Origin: Selenomonas sp. AB3002
GTDB taxonomy: Bacteria > Bacillota > Negativicutes > Selenomonadales > Selenomonadaceae
Length of the DNA: 64,000 bases
Assembly (NCBI RefSeq): GCF_000702545.1
Contig: NZ_JNIO01000008.1
Location: 248,001 to 312,000 of the forward strand
Direction of reading: 5' to 3'
Shown here: one piece after another, positions 1-7,004 of the stretch
Numbering within the stretch: the first letter of the stretch is position 1
Layout: each line of letters starts with the position of its first letter
Position numbers and translations under genes: made by a program
The notes under the pieces: generated by a model
Told to the model about the DNA's origin: nothing
Databases searched by the model: none
Seen by the model: only the letters and a program-made list of their open reading frames with translations

Positions 1-250
1 CCCGTTGCTGTTTTTTCTTCCGCAAGGATTTTCTCGATGGCTTCCTTCAGTATGGCTGTCGGCTGCGCTCCTGAAGCCGTATATTTCTCGTTGATAAGGA
101 AATCAGAACCACCCGTTGGACGGGTGGTTCTGATTCTTTGTCGCCTTGCAGTATCGACAGGACGACCTTGGTCTTGAATTCGGCTGTGTACTTTTTTCTT
201 GGCATGAATATGACCTCCATTTTGTTCGGTTATTATATCATGCACTCTTA
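1..250 (-). mobile_element. Remnant of an IS3-type insertion sequence (start of orfA)
   Basis: Read on the minus strand from position 206, the first 23 codons encode a peptide beginning MPRKKYTAEFKTKVVLSILQ, which resembles the N-terminus of OrfA (HTH protein) of IS3-family elements. A good ribosome site (GGAGG) and an AT-rich promoter-like stretch lie just upstream, at about 210-245. After codon 23 the reading frame is broken by a perfect palindrome at 102-134, and the remaining sequence to position 1 no longer reads as OrfA. I infer an inactivated or internally rearranged element whose rest lies outside the window. The family is suggested only by the short N-terminus. Confidence 0.5.
102..134. 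repeat. Perfect 15-bp palindrome with 3-base loop
   Basis: Two arms of 15 bases (ATCAGAACCACCCGT and its exact complement) are separated by TGG. The hairpin sits exactly where the orfA-like frame stops. It could be the end of a small inserted element, a REP-like hairpin or a deletion scar. It has no following T-tract, so it is not a typical intrinsic terminator. Confidence 0.7.
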
Positions 251-499
251 AAATACGAAAAGGCACACCGTATCAGTTCGCTGGGTTGCGCCCTTTCCCA
301 GACTGCCATGGATGAAGCTACCGAAAAACTATCCCAAACTTATCAGGATATTCGTACCGAAATGCTGAATATCATCGATTCTGGTGATGCTGAATACATT
401 TTCGTATTATCAAAAGCATTGTTTGGCTGTTCTCTGGCGGGGAAAAGTCTTTCGGAAACCAAGGAATTGCTGTATCCGCATGTAACGGAAGAAAATTGA
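245..499 (+). pseudogene. 3' fragment of an unidentified gene, cut by the IS remnant
   Basis: An open frame ends at 499 with coding-like composition (about 85 residues, mixed charged and helical, ending PHVTEEN). Its upstream part runs into the reverse strand of the IS remnant, so no authentic start is visible. I do not recognise the family. The most likely reading is the truncated C-terminal part of a gene whose 5' end was removed by the insertion. The alternative, a short gene using a start inside the IS end, lacks a convincing ribosome site. Confidence 0.4.
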
Positions 500-557
500 G
501 AATAAAGTATCGTTATCAACAAGATGCTACACTAGGACTGATGAGGGGGCTTTGACT

Positions 558-1421
558 ATGAAATTAGATCTGTCACTTTTGGTGCAGTTGCAAAGCGCGG
601 CTGAATATTTGCAGCATTGTTATGAGATTCCGCAAACTTTGCCGCAGCTTCCTCTGCCCGATGAGTCTTTCGTTACTCAGTGGCAGGAGGCCAGGGGAAA
701 GGCAGTGCTTGATTTTATGGGGGAAATTTTTTCTCTGCCGGTTGCTGCTTTCCCGTGGGAGCAGGAGGATTTTCTCAAGATTTCCTTTGTCCAGACATTG
801 GGAGGGAGATTGCCAGTGATTGCCACGGGAAGTCATGAGGATTTCCGCGTGATGGAGGCCTTGTTGAATGGTCGGGAGGAGAGGAGCAATCTGCCCCTGA
901 CAGTCAATGCTTTTACCATCAAAGCGAAGGCGGAGAAGATTTCCCGTCAATGTGTCCTGCTCCTGAATCGTGCTCCCTACAGCAATATTCCTGCCACCCG
1001 ATTGGGTCTTGGGGAGGAGGAATGGCTGGATCGCTCCTATCGTCTGCGTGCTGCCCATGAATGTGCCCATTATGAAACTTTGCGCCTTTTTGGCAGCATG
1101 AAGAACAATGCTCTGGATGAAATTCTGGCAGATGCCATGGGGCAGTTGGCCGCATTTGGTGATTTCAGTGCCGACCGACAGAGGCTTTTCTTTGGCCTGA
1201 CCAAGGGAGAGGAAAGCTGCACGGGACGGCTTTCTTTCTACACGAAAAAGGTCCTGCCAGAGGAGCGGGGACAGGTCTACCAGGCCGTGGATCAGGTGCT
1301 GGATATCATAGAAGCTGATGTGAAGGAGTTGCTTTCCCAAAAGGCTGGCAATTGGGAACTGCTGACAGGAATAGCTGGAAAGAGCATCGCGTCAAGGCTG
1401 GCAACTGCAGGCAGTCATTGA
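558..1421 (+). CDS. Hypothetical protein with a metallopeptidase-like HECAH motif
   Basis: This is a 287-residue protein. The start is ATG 558, which lies 8 bases after a GAGGGGG ribosome site; a TTG six bases earlier is too close to that site. In the second half the motif HECAHYE is followed about 20 residues later by DEILADAMG. That arrangement resembles the HExxH plus downstream acidic/helix pattern of zinc-dependent peptidases, although the motif here is HECAH rather than a typical minimal-protease context. There is no signal peptide or membrane segment, so it should be cytoplasmic. Substrate and family are unknown. It stands alone between two degraded regions and has no evident operon partner. 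Confidence 0.6.
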   Translation: MKLDLSLLVQLQSAAEYLQHCYEIPQTLPQLPLPDESFVTQWQEARGKAVLDFMGEIFSLPVAAFPWEQEDFLKISFVQTLGGRLPVIATGSHEDFRVMEALLNGREERSNLPLTVNAFTIKAKAEKISRQCVLLLNRAPYSNIPATRLGLGEEEWLDRSYRLRAAHECAHYETLRLFGSMKNNALDEILADAMGQLAAFGDFSADRQRLFFGLTKGEESCTGRLSFYTKKVLPEERGQVYQAVDQVLDIIEADVKELLSQKAGNWELLTGIAGKSIASRLATAGSH

Positions 1422-1480
1422 AACAACAATCAAGCGGACGCAGGCCACCTGCCGGTAGCGGAGGTCTGCTGAGATGAGGG

Positions 1481-1760
1481 GGTCAATTCGGACGAAGGAT
1501 TAAGGAGGTCAATCCTAACGGTTTCGATTTCATGCTGGACGAGCAGGGAAGAGTGATTTTTTGCCATCACATCGAGTCCGATGATGACAAGGTTTTAACT
1601 GATGGCAGCCATGAGACGGGGCAGCCTGTATACTGAAAATATTTCCAGGATCAAGCGGAAGGATGTAAGCGCCTATTTCGGTGAGGCAGAACAATCCGAC
1701 GACATCACCATGCTGGGACTGAAGTTTTTTGGGGTCCCATTGGCTGAACTGAATGAATAG
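1481..1760 (+). pseudogene. Remnants of a Cache-sensor / PP2C-type (RsbU-like) phosphatase
   Basis: Two disconnected frames carry recognisable scraps. The frame ending at 1636 reads GFDFMLDEQGRVIF, like the strand of a Cache sensor domain. The frame ending at 1760 reads AEQSDDITMLGLKF, like the C-terminal metal-binding strand of SpoIIE/RsbU PP2C phosphatases (SDDITML motif). The two are in different frames with most of a normal 500-700-residue protein missing. I infer a gene reduced by internal deletion and frameshift. Confidence 0.5.
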
Positions 1761-1919
1761 AGTTGGCATAAAGCCTAAATGTTGTAAAGTACTGTTCTTT
1801 TAAGTACAAAAATTAATGTCGTTTACTATAGATTGGGGATTTGTTGGAGAGGAAATTTTCTAAAAATGAAAGACAGATGAGAAAAAATTTTTTTGTGTGA
1901 ACAAATGTGAAAATTGTGC

Positions 1920-1948
1920 TTGACAGGAGCACATTTGCAATGTATTAT
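1920..1948 (+). promoter_or_regulatory. Near-consensus sigma-A promoter
   Basis: TTGACA at 1920-1925 and TATTAT at 1943-1948 are separated by exactly 17 bases. The surrounding 1905-2015 is AT-rich and contains repeated ACAAATGT/ACATTTG words in both orientations (for example at 1911 and 1931), which could be operator half-sites. The first gene downstream is the zinc-ribbon miniprotein at 2046. The stretch 1761-1919 holds nothing else I can recognise. Confidence 0.7.
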
Positions 1949-2045
1949 GTACATTGTTCGTGGACATTTCCTGAACATTCGTTGAAAGACAAATGTATCA
2001 GGCACATGTGCCCGTGAAACAAAAAAGAGAAAGGATAGTGCGTGG

Positions 2046-2270
2046 ATGATAAATGGGGTGGAATGCACCTGGTTTGGCTGTTCGAAGTGCGGCAAGGTGC
2101 AACATCATTGCATTTCGACCAATTCCGTGATTGTGTGCAACCATTGTCATAATAAATACTATGCGTTTGTGGAGAAAGGCATAGTCCTGCTTGTCCCTGC
2201 CACGAAGGGCATGGATAAGCTGTATGCTAAGGCTTGTGAGGCTTTGACAGGACAAAAAATTGCTGGATAG
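2046..2270 (+). CDS. Small zinc-ribbon protein
   Basis: This 74-residue protein has two cysteine pairs, CSKCGK near the N-terminus and CNHCHN about 20 residues later, the classic spacing of a zinc ribbon. A basic, helical C-terminus follows. The start ATG lies about 10 bases after an AAAGGA ribosome site. A strong promoter about 100 bases upstream suggests it is expressed alone. It may be a nucleic-acid-binding or assembly factor, but function cannot be assigned. It lies outside the recognisable prophage genes, yet the left prophage edge is not defined, so it may belong to either. Confidence 0.65.
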   Translation: MINGVECTWFGCSKCGKVQHHCISTNSVIVCNHCHNKYYAFVEKGIVLLVPATKGMDKLYAKACEALTGQKIAG

Positions 2271-2421
2271 TGCCTATCTTTCATGTTTTGAAAACTAAAT
2301 AGCAGTGAGGCTTTTGATGGACTAGTCGAACCGCCGGTGGCAGCCATGCCGGATGAGCGGACGGACAGCATCTCTAGCCAAGAGTTTGTCAACGAGGCTG
2401 TACTCATAGAAGTGAGAGAAG

Positions 2422-2531
2422 AGCCCGGCAAAACATTTATTTACCGAGAAGACAGGAGACAGTTGAACTGTATCCCTGTGTTTCCTGATAGGGATTTCCC
2501 GGTAAGACTAAATGTTTTGCCGGGCTTTTTT
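2422..2531. repeat. Long inverted repeat with branched fold (structured RNA, terminator or MITE)
   Basis: The arms AGCCCGGCAAAACATTTA (2422-2439) and its exact complement (2509-2526) are extended inward by TTACCG (2441-2446) and CGGTAA (2500-2505). Between them are two further hairpins: ACAGTTGAACTGT (2459-2471) and ATCCCT/AGGGAT (2472-2477 with 2490-2495). The right arm runs into TTTTTT at 2526-2531, as in an intrinsic terminator. The flanking 2271-2421 and 2532-2730 contain no supportable gene, although the frame through 2300-2420 has coding-like composition and may be the end of a lost gene. Confidence 0.6.
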
Positions 2532-2734
2532 GTTTGCAAAAAAAAAGTCCAAAGAGAAGTCAAAAAAATCAATATCGTGCCTGAGTTGCAATAGGGCAAA
2601 GGATATTCTCATATGGTCTGACGTGTATACCGATGGCGTACATGACAATCGGATTGGGGTACCCTCACCTTGTTGCGCTCTTTTTTATGGCTGAATCAAC
2701 TGGTCTGTGTATTCCCAATGGACACTGACCTGCT

Positions 2735-2773
2735 TTTATGTCCTTTGCCCTGCTCGGGGGAAAGGACATAGCC
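2735..2773 (+). promoter_or_regulatory. Hairpin that sequesters the ribosome site of the sigma-like gene
   Basis: TATGTCCTTT (2737-2746) is perfectly complementary to AAAGGACATA (2761-2770), with CCC/GGG pairs inside. The second arm contains the AAAGGA Shine-Dalgarno sequence that serves the ATG at 2774. The fold would hide the ribosome site, suggesting translational control of the first prophage gene. Confidence 0.6.
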
Positions 2774-3325
2774 ATGAAACTGAAATTCAAGAAAACACCG
2801 CAGAACCAGAGGAACACCTACAAGTACTATGATGCAAACGACAATTTGACCGTCACCATCAGGCCGGACAAGGAGCAGCATGTGGAGGCCATACATATCA
2901 AACTCCTGCACAGCATGGACGATGCGGAGGTCTACAACAATATCAAGAATCATGCCTCCAGGCAGGACAGCGGTCTGGAGGTTTCCATAGGCTGGCAGGA
3001 GCCGTCACGCTGGCTGCTTTCTCTGGACAGGATGCGGGATGAGGAGGAGAAGGACTTCAAGGAAAATCGGGAGCTTTTGGAAGAGGCTTCCCGTCATGAA
3101 GCTGAACGCCACAGGGATACTGGTAGGGAACTGCTCTATGAGGCGGTGCAGGAACTGGACGAACGCCAGCAGGAGCTGTTCTTTCACCGTTATATCGAGG
3201 GCATGAGCGAGACTGAACTGGCCAGGGAGGATTCTGTCAGCGTGGCAGCTATCCATCACAGGCTGAAAAGGATAGAAAAACGTCTTAAGAACATCATCTA
3301 TAAAAAAATCTTGCCGGAGGGTTAA
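2774..3325 (+). CDS. Phage sigma-70-like regulator (region 4 type)
   Basis: This protein of 183 residues has an N-terminal basic domain of unknown type, a charged middle segment and a C-terminal part from about residue 120 (ELDERQQELFFHRYIEGMSE...) that matches the sigma region 4 helix-turn-helix pattern: a DERQ-type entry helix, then SETELAREDSVSVAAIHH as the HTH. Proteins of this kind are common at the ends of Firmicutes prophages and are presumed to direct transcription of phage genes. I chose ATG 2774 because AAAGGA lies 7 bases upstream. That site is buried in a hairpin. It is the leftmost clear prophage gene. Confidence 0.7.
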   Translation: MKLKFKKTPQNQRNTYKYYDANDNLTVTIRPDKEQHVEAIHIKLLHSMDDAEVYNNIKNHASRQDSGLEVSIGWQEPSRWLLSLDRMRDEEEKDFKENRELLEEASRHEAERHRDTGRELLYEAVQELDERQQELFFHRYIEGMSETELAREDSVSVAAIHHRLKRIEKRLKNIIYKKILPEG

Positions 3326-3358
3326 AAACATCTGAAATCCTTTGACTGGAACATGAGG
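3319..3358 (+). repeat. 40-base element, copy 1 of 2 (other copy at 36309)
   Basis: The sequence GGTTAAAAA followed 12 bases later by TTTGACTGGAACATGAGG recurs at 36309-36348 with the same internal spacing. The core TTTGACTGGAA(C/T)ATGAGG is identical apart from one base. Both copies stand just ahead of a gene near a prophage end. It may be a regulatory site or promoter region (TTGACT could serve as a -35), but its function is unknown. Confidence 0.6.
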
Positions 3359-3398
3359 GAGATTTTTACTTCCAATCATTGCAGGAAGGAGGATTTAC

Positions 3399-3908
3399 AT
3401 GTCAGCAAGACCGCTTTATGAACTGACAGCGGCCTTCAATGCCATCTTTGACCTGGCTATGGATGAGTCCATGGATATGGATGAACTGGAGTCGGGACTG
3501 AGATCTGTTGAGGGTGAGCTGGAGGAGAAGTGTGCCGGAGGGATTGCCCTTATCAAGTCCCTGGAGGCATACACAGAGGCCTATGCCAAGGAGCAGAAGC
3601 GCTTCGAGATGGAGCGCCAGGCTCTGGAGAACCGCATTCGCCGCATCAAGGAATGGTACCGCACGAATTTGGATGCCATGGGCAAAACCAAGGTGCCCAC
3701 CAAGTACGGTGTGATGTCGGTGCAAAATAACGGCGGCAGGGCTCCGCTGAGAATTGATGATGAGAGCCTTATTCCCGAGGACTATCTCACTATCGTGCCG
3801 GAACGCAAGGTAGTGGATAACGAGGCGCTCTACAAGGCACTCAAGGATGGGACAGAAGTTCCCGGTGCCCATCTGGAGCCTCGCGGCAGAAGCCTGCGTA
3901 TCAAGTAG
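3399..3908 (+). CDS. Siphovirus Gp157 family protein
   Basis: This 169-residue protein has a long N-terminal coiled coil (about residues 20-95, rich in E, K, R) and a compact C-terminal part ending in ...PGAHLEPRGRSLRIK, which are typical of the Gp157 family. Family members are encoded in phage recombination modules next to a Sak4-like ATPase. The one from a Streptococcus thermophilus phage was reported to influence phage resistance, but a biochemical role is not established. The start has an excellent ribosome site (AGGAAGGAGG). The next gene follows after 15 bases in the same operon. Confidence 0.85.
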   Translation: MSARPLYELTAAFNAIFDLAMDESMDMDELESGLRSVEGELEEKCAGGIALIKSLEAYTEAYAKEQKRFEMERQALENRIRRIKEWYRTNLDAMGKTKVPTKYGVMSVQNNGGRAPLRIDDESLIPEDYLTIVPERKVVDNEALYKALKDGTEVPGAHLEPRGRSLRIK

Positions 3909-3923
3909 AAAGGGGGAAATCAA

Positions 3924-4883
3924 ATGCTCAATATCACCAAAGGCAAAATCCAACGTGCCCAGAAGGTGGTCATTTATGGAGCGGAGGGCATAGGAAAATC
4001 CAGTCTCGCAGCCTGCTTTCCGGATCCGCTCTTTATTGACACTGAGGGTGGCACCTCCCATATGGACGTGCGCCGCATAGAGCGACCGGAAAGCTGGGAG
4101 GAACTGTTGGCTATTGTGAAAGAAGTGGCTGTTACCCCAGATGTTTGTCAAACCCTTGTTTTGGACACGGCAGACTGGGCAGAGCAGCTTATCGTCAGCT
4201 ACCTCTGCGCTAAATACAAGCAGAATAGCATCGAATCCTTCGGCTACGGCAAGGGCTACATCTATCTGGGAGAGGAATTCACCAGACTGCTGGAGGCCTT
4301 TGACAAGGTACTGGAAGCCGGTATTCATGTGGTGATTACTGCCCATGCCAAGATGAGGAAGTTCGAGCAGCCAGACGAGATGGGTGCCTATGACCGCTGG
4401 GAAATGAAGCTCAGCAAGCAGGTGGCACCGTTGCTCAAGGAATGGTGTGACCTCCTGCTGTTCTGCAACTATCAGACTTATGTGGTCACCTCTGATACCA
4501 ATAAGCAGAAAGCCCAGGGCGGCAGGCGTGTCATGTACACAGCCCATCACCCTGCCTGGGATGCCAAGACCAGGGCAGACCTGCCTGAGGTATTGGAACT
4601 GGATTACAAGCATATTGCTCATCTGTTCACATCGCAGGAGAAGGGAAGGACTTCGGTCAAAAACGAGCCTGCTCCGGAGGAGTTGCCTTCAGCCGAGGTG
4701 CTGCGGAACCTGCTGAAAGAGAAGGGGGTGACGGAAGCAGAAGTCCGGCAGGTGGTAGCTGCCAGAGGGAAATACAGCGAGGATATGCCTATAGATGACT
4801 ATCCAGATGATTTTATCTTTGGCTATGTCATCAAATACTGGGACCAGATCATGGACATCATAGAAGAAAACCGCAAGGATTAA
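3924..4883 (+). CDS. Sak4-like / AAA_24 phage recombination ATPase
   Basis: This 319-residue protein is a RecA-like NTPase. Walker A is GAEGIGKSS (residues 19-27), an acidic residue of the DTEG motif lies at 39-42, and Walker B is TLVLDTAD ending near residue 84. Sak4-type proteins are short RecA-core ATPases that help anneal or pair single-stranded DNA during phage recombination. Here it lies between Gp157 and DUF669, the usual partners, which supports the assignment. The C-terminal 70 residues carry an EELPSAEVLRNLLKEKGV-type helical extension of unknown role. The ribosome site AAGGGGG precedes the ATG. Confidence 0.75.
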   Translation: MLNITKGKIQRAQKVVIYGAEGIGKSSLAACFPDPLFIDTEGGTSHMDVRRIERPESWEELLAIVKEVAVTPDVCQTLVLDTADWAEQLIVSYLCAKYKQNSIESFGYGKGYIYLGEEFTRLLEAFDKVLEAGIHVVITAHAKMRKFEQPDEMGAYDRWEMKLSKQVAPLLKEWCDLLLFCNYQTYVVTSDTNKQKAQGGRRVMYTAHHPAWDAKTRADLPEVLELDYKHIAHLFTSQEKGRTSVKNEPAPEELPSAEVLRNLLKEKGVTEAEVRQVVAARGKYSEDMPIDDYPDDFIFGYVIKYWDQIMDIIEENRKD

Positions 4884-4898
4884 AGGAGGCAAAACTTT

Positions 4899-5399
4899 AT
4901 GGTAGATAATTTTGCAGATAACAACGTAGGCATGGACTGGAATGACACTATCGAGAATGATGGTCAGGAGTTCATTATCCTGCCGGAGGGGGACTACAAC
5001 TTTGTAATCACCAACTTCGAGCGGGGACGTTTCCCTGGTAGCGCCAAGCTGCAGGCTTGCAATAAAGCCGTGCTAACCCTGCAGGTGGAAACGGATAAGG
5101 GGCCTGCCAGCATCCGCACGGACCTGCTTCTTAACAGGATGCTTGAGTTCCGTATCTCGGCTTTTTTCCGTTGTATCGGCAGGAAGAAGCACGGTGAGAA
5201 GCTGGCTATGGATTGGAATAATCTCATAGGAGCCAAGGGCAGGGCACGTTTCAAGCCTCGTGATTACGTAGACAAGGATGGCAACAAGAAGCAGGCCAAT
5301 GATGTGGACCGCTTCTATGACTACGATGAGAAGTTCTTCCCCAAGGATACTACAGGTTTTGGCGGCATCCCTGAGCGCGGTTCTAATATTCCGTTCTGA
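4899..5399 (+). CDS. DUF669 protein, probable phage ssDNA-binding partner
   Basis: This 166-residue protein matches the DUF669 family, which in phages accompanies Sak4-type recombinases and is thought to bind single-stranded DNA. The centre holds conserved GxYxFxI-type strands (LPEGDYNFVITNFERGRFPG). The last residues are GSNIPF, which resembles the DDDIPF tail by which SSB proteins recruit partners, although the acidic run before it is weak. It is co-transcribed with its neighbours (spacing 15 bases on either side). Confidence 0.75.
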   Translation: MVDNFADNNVGMDWNDTIENDGQEFIILPEGDYNFVITNFERGRFPGSAKLQACNKAVLTLQVETDKGPASIRTDLLLNRMLEFRISAFFRCIGRKKHGEKLAMDWNNLIGAKGRARFKPRDYVDKDGNKKQANDVDRFYDYDEKFFPKDTTGFGGIPERGSNIPF

Positions 5400-5413
5400 G
5401 GGAGGGGAGGCAA

Positions 5414-6988
5414 GTGGAGCTTAGACCTTATCAGGCCGAGGCGAAACAAGCAATCCTGACTGAGTGGAGCGAGGGGCGTCGCAAGACGCTCCTTGTGCTC
5501 TGCACAGGTCTTGGCAAGACGATTGTGTTTTCCTCGGTGACGGAACATCAAGTGAATTTAGGGCATAGGGTGCTGATCATGGCACACAGGGGTGAACTGC
5601 TCACCCAGGCAGCAGAGAAGCTGAAGCTGGTGACAGGAATTGATGCTGCTTTTGAGCAGGGAGAAAGTCACAGTTTAGGCAGCCTGTTCCCGGTGACAGT
5701 AGGCTCGGTGCAGTCACTTTGCCAGGAGAAGCGGTTGGCGGCTTTCCCGCAGAATTACTTTCAGGACATCATCGTAGACGAGGCGCACCATTGCCTGTCG
5801 GATAGCTACCAGCGGGTGCTGGAGCATTTCCCGGAGGCCAATATCCTGGGAGTGACAGCTACCCCTGACCGTGGTGACAAGCAGACATTAGGGCAGTTCT
5901 TTGATTCACAGGCATACGAATATTCCATGAGCCGGGCTATCAGAGAAGGCTATCTTTCACCCGTGAAAGCCAGGATGATTCCTCTGAAACTGGATATAAG
6001 TAAGGCGAGCATCACGGGAGGTGACTATAGCGCATCAGACATAGGCTATGCATTGGAGCCATATCTACAGCAGATAGCAGAAGTCATGGCAGAGCACTGC
6101 CGGGGCAGAAAGACTGTGGTGTTTCTGCCCTTGGTGGCCATCTCCAAGAAATTTTGTCGGCTGTTGAATGACCGAGGGCTCTCTGCGGTAGAGGTCAATG
6201 GAGAAAGCGAAAACAGGTCGGAGATTCTGAGAGATTTTGAGCAAGGGAAATACAGCGTCCTCTGTAACTCCATGCTCCTAACCGAGGGCTGGGATTGTCC
6301 TGCAGTGGACTGCGTGGTGGTACTGCGTCCAACCAAAGTCAGAAGCCTTTACCAGCAGATGGTGGGTAGGGGCATGAGATTGTATCCGGGGAAAGAGAAT
6401 CTTCTGCTCCTGGACTTCCTCTGGCTCACGGAAAGACATGACTTGTGTAAGCCCTCGTCCCTTATCGCCAAGGACGAGAAAATAGCTGAGGCTATGGATG
6501 AAAAAATAGAAACAGAGGGCGTGGCAGACATTCTGGATGCCGAGGAAGAAGCCGAACGGGATGTGCTCAAAGAACGTGAGGAAGCCTTGGCGCGGGAACT
6601 GGCCGAGATGCGCAGCAAGAAGAAAAAGCTGGTAGATCCCATCCAGTATGCTCTGTCCATCGCAGCAGAAGACCTGGCAGGTTATGAGCCTACTTTCCCC
6701 TGGGAGATGGGACCGCCGTCAGAGAAGCAGCTTTCCTTTCTGGAGCGTCGGGGGATACTGCCGGACACGGTGGGGAATGCCGGTCTTGCAGCACTGCTCA
6801 TAGACAGATTGAAACGCCGCCAGGAAGAAGGTCTTGCCACTCCCAAGCAGATACGTTGCCTGGAGCGTTTCGGATTTCGGCAGGTGGGAACCTGGCAGTT
6901 TGACGCAGCCAGTAAACTCATTTCGAGATTGGCCGTGAATCATTGGCGCATTCCTGGCGGAATGAATCCAGCCGTTTATGTACCGTGA
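5414..6988 (+). CDS. SF2 DEAD-like helicase
   Basis: This 524-residue protein begins with GTG 5414 after GGGAGGGGAGG. It has a Q-like N-terminus (LRPYQ), Walker A CTGLGKT (residues 30-36), motif II DEAHH (122-126), TATP motif III and, in the second RecA domain, QQMVGRGMR (motif VI). This is the superfamily 2 layout of phage replication/repair helicases related to UvsW or SSL2. From residue 360 there is a charged coiled region, then two repeated segments that both begin with a PSEKQLSFLERRG-like or TPKQIRCLERFG-like sequence, resembling the small helical repeats found at helicase C-termini. It probably remodels forks or recombination intermediates with the preceding genes. Confidence 0.85.
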   Translation: MELRPYQAEAKQAILTEWSEGRRKTLLVLCTGLGKTIVFSSVTEHQVNLGHRVLIMAHRGELLTQAAEKLKLVTGIDAAFEQGESHSLGSLFPVTVGSVQSLCQEKRLAAFPQNYFQDIIVDEAHHCLSDSYQRVLEHFPEANILGVTATPDRGDKQTLGQFFDSQAYEYSMSRAIREGYLSPVKARMIPLKLDISKASITGGDYSASDIGYALEPYLQQIAEVMAEHCRGRKTVVFLPLVAISKKFCRLLNDRGLSAVEVNGESENRSEILRDFEQGKYSVLCNSMLLTEGWDCPAVDCVVVLRPTKVRSLYQQMVGRGMRLYPGKENLLLLDFLWLTERHDLCKPSSLIAKDEKIAEAMDEKIETEGVADILDAEEEAERDVLKEREEALARELAEMRSKKKKLVDPIQYALSIAAEDLAGYEPTFPWEMGPPSEKQLSFLERRGILPDTVGNAGLAALLIDRLKRRQEEGLATPKQIRCLERFGFRQVGTWQFDAASKLISRLAVNHWRIPGGMNPAVYVP

Positions 6989-7004
6989 AAGGAAGTGTGA
7001 TTTG

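Noticed and set aside
2290-2531. 6S RNA, tmRNA or a TnpB guide RNA
   Set aside because: The fold does not match the long bulged rod of 6S RNA or tmRNA landmarks, and no transposase gene is adjacent; left as an unassigned structure.
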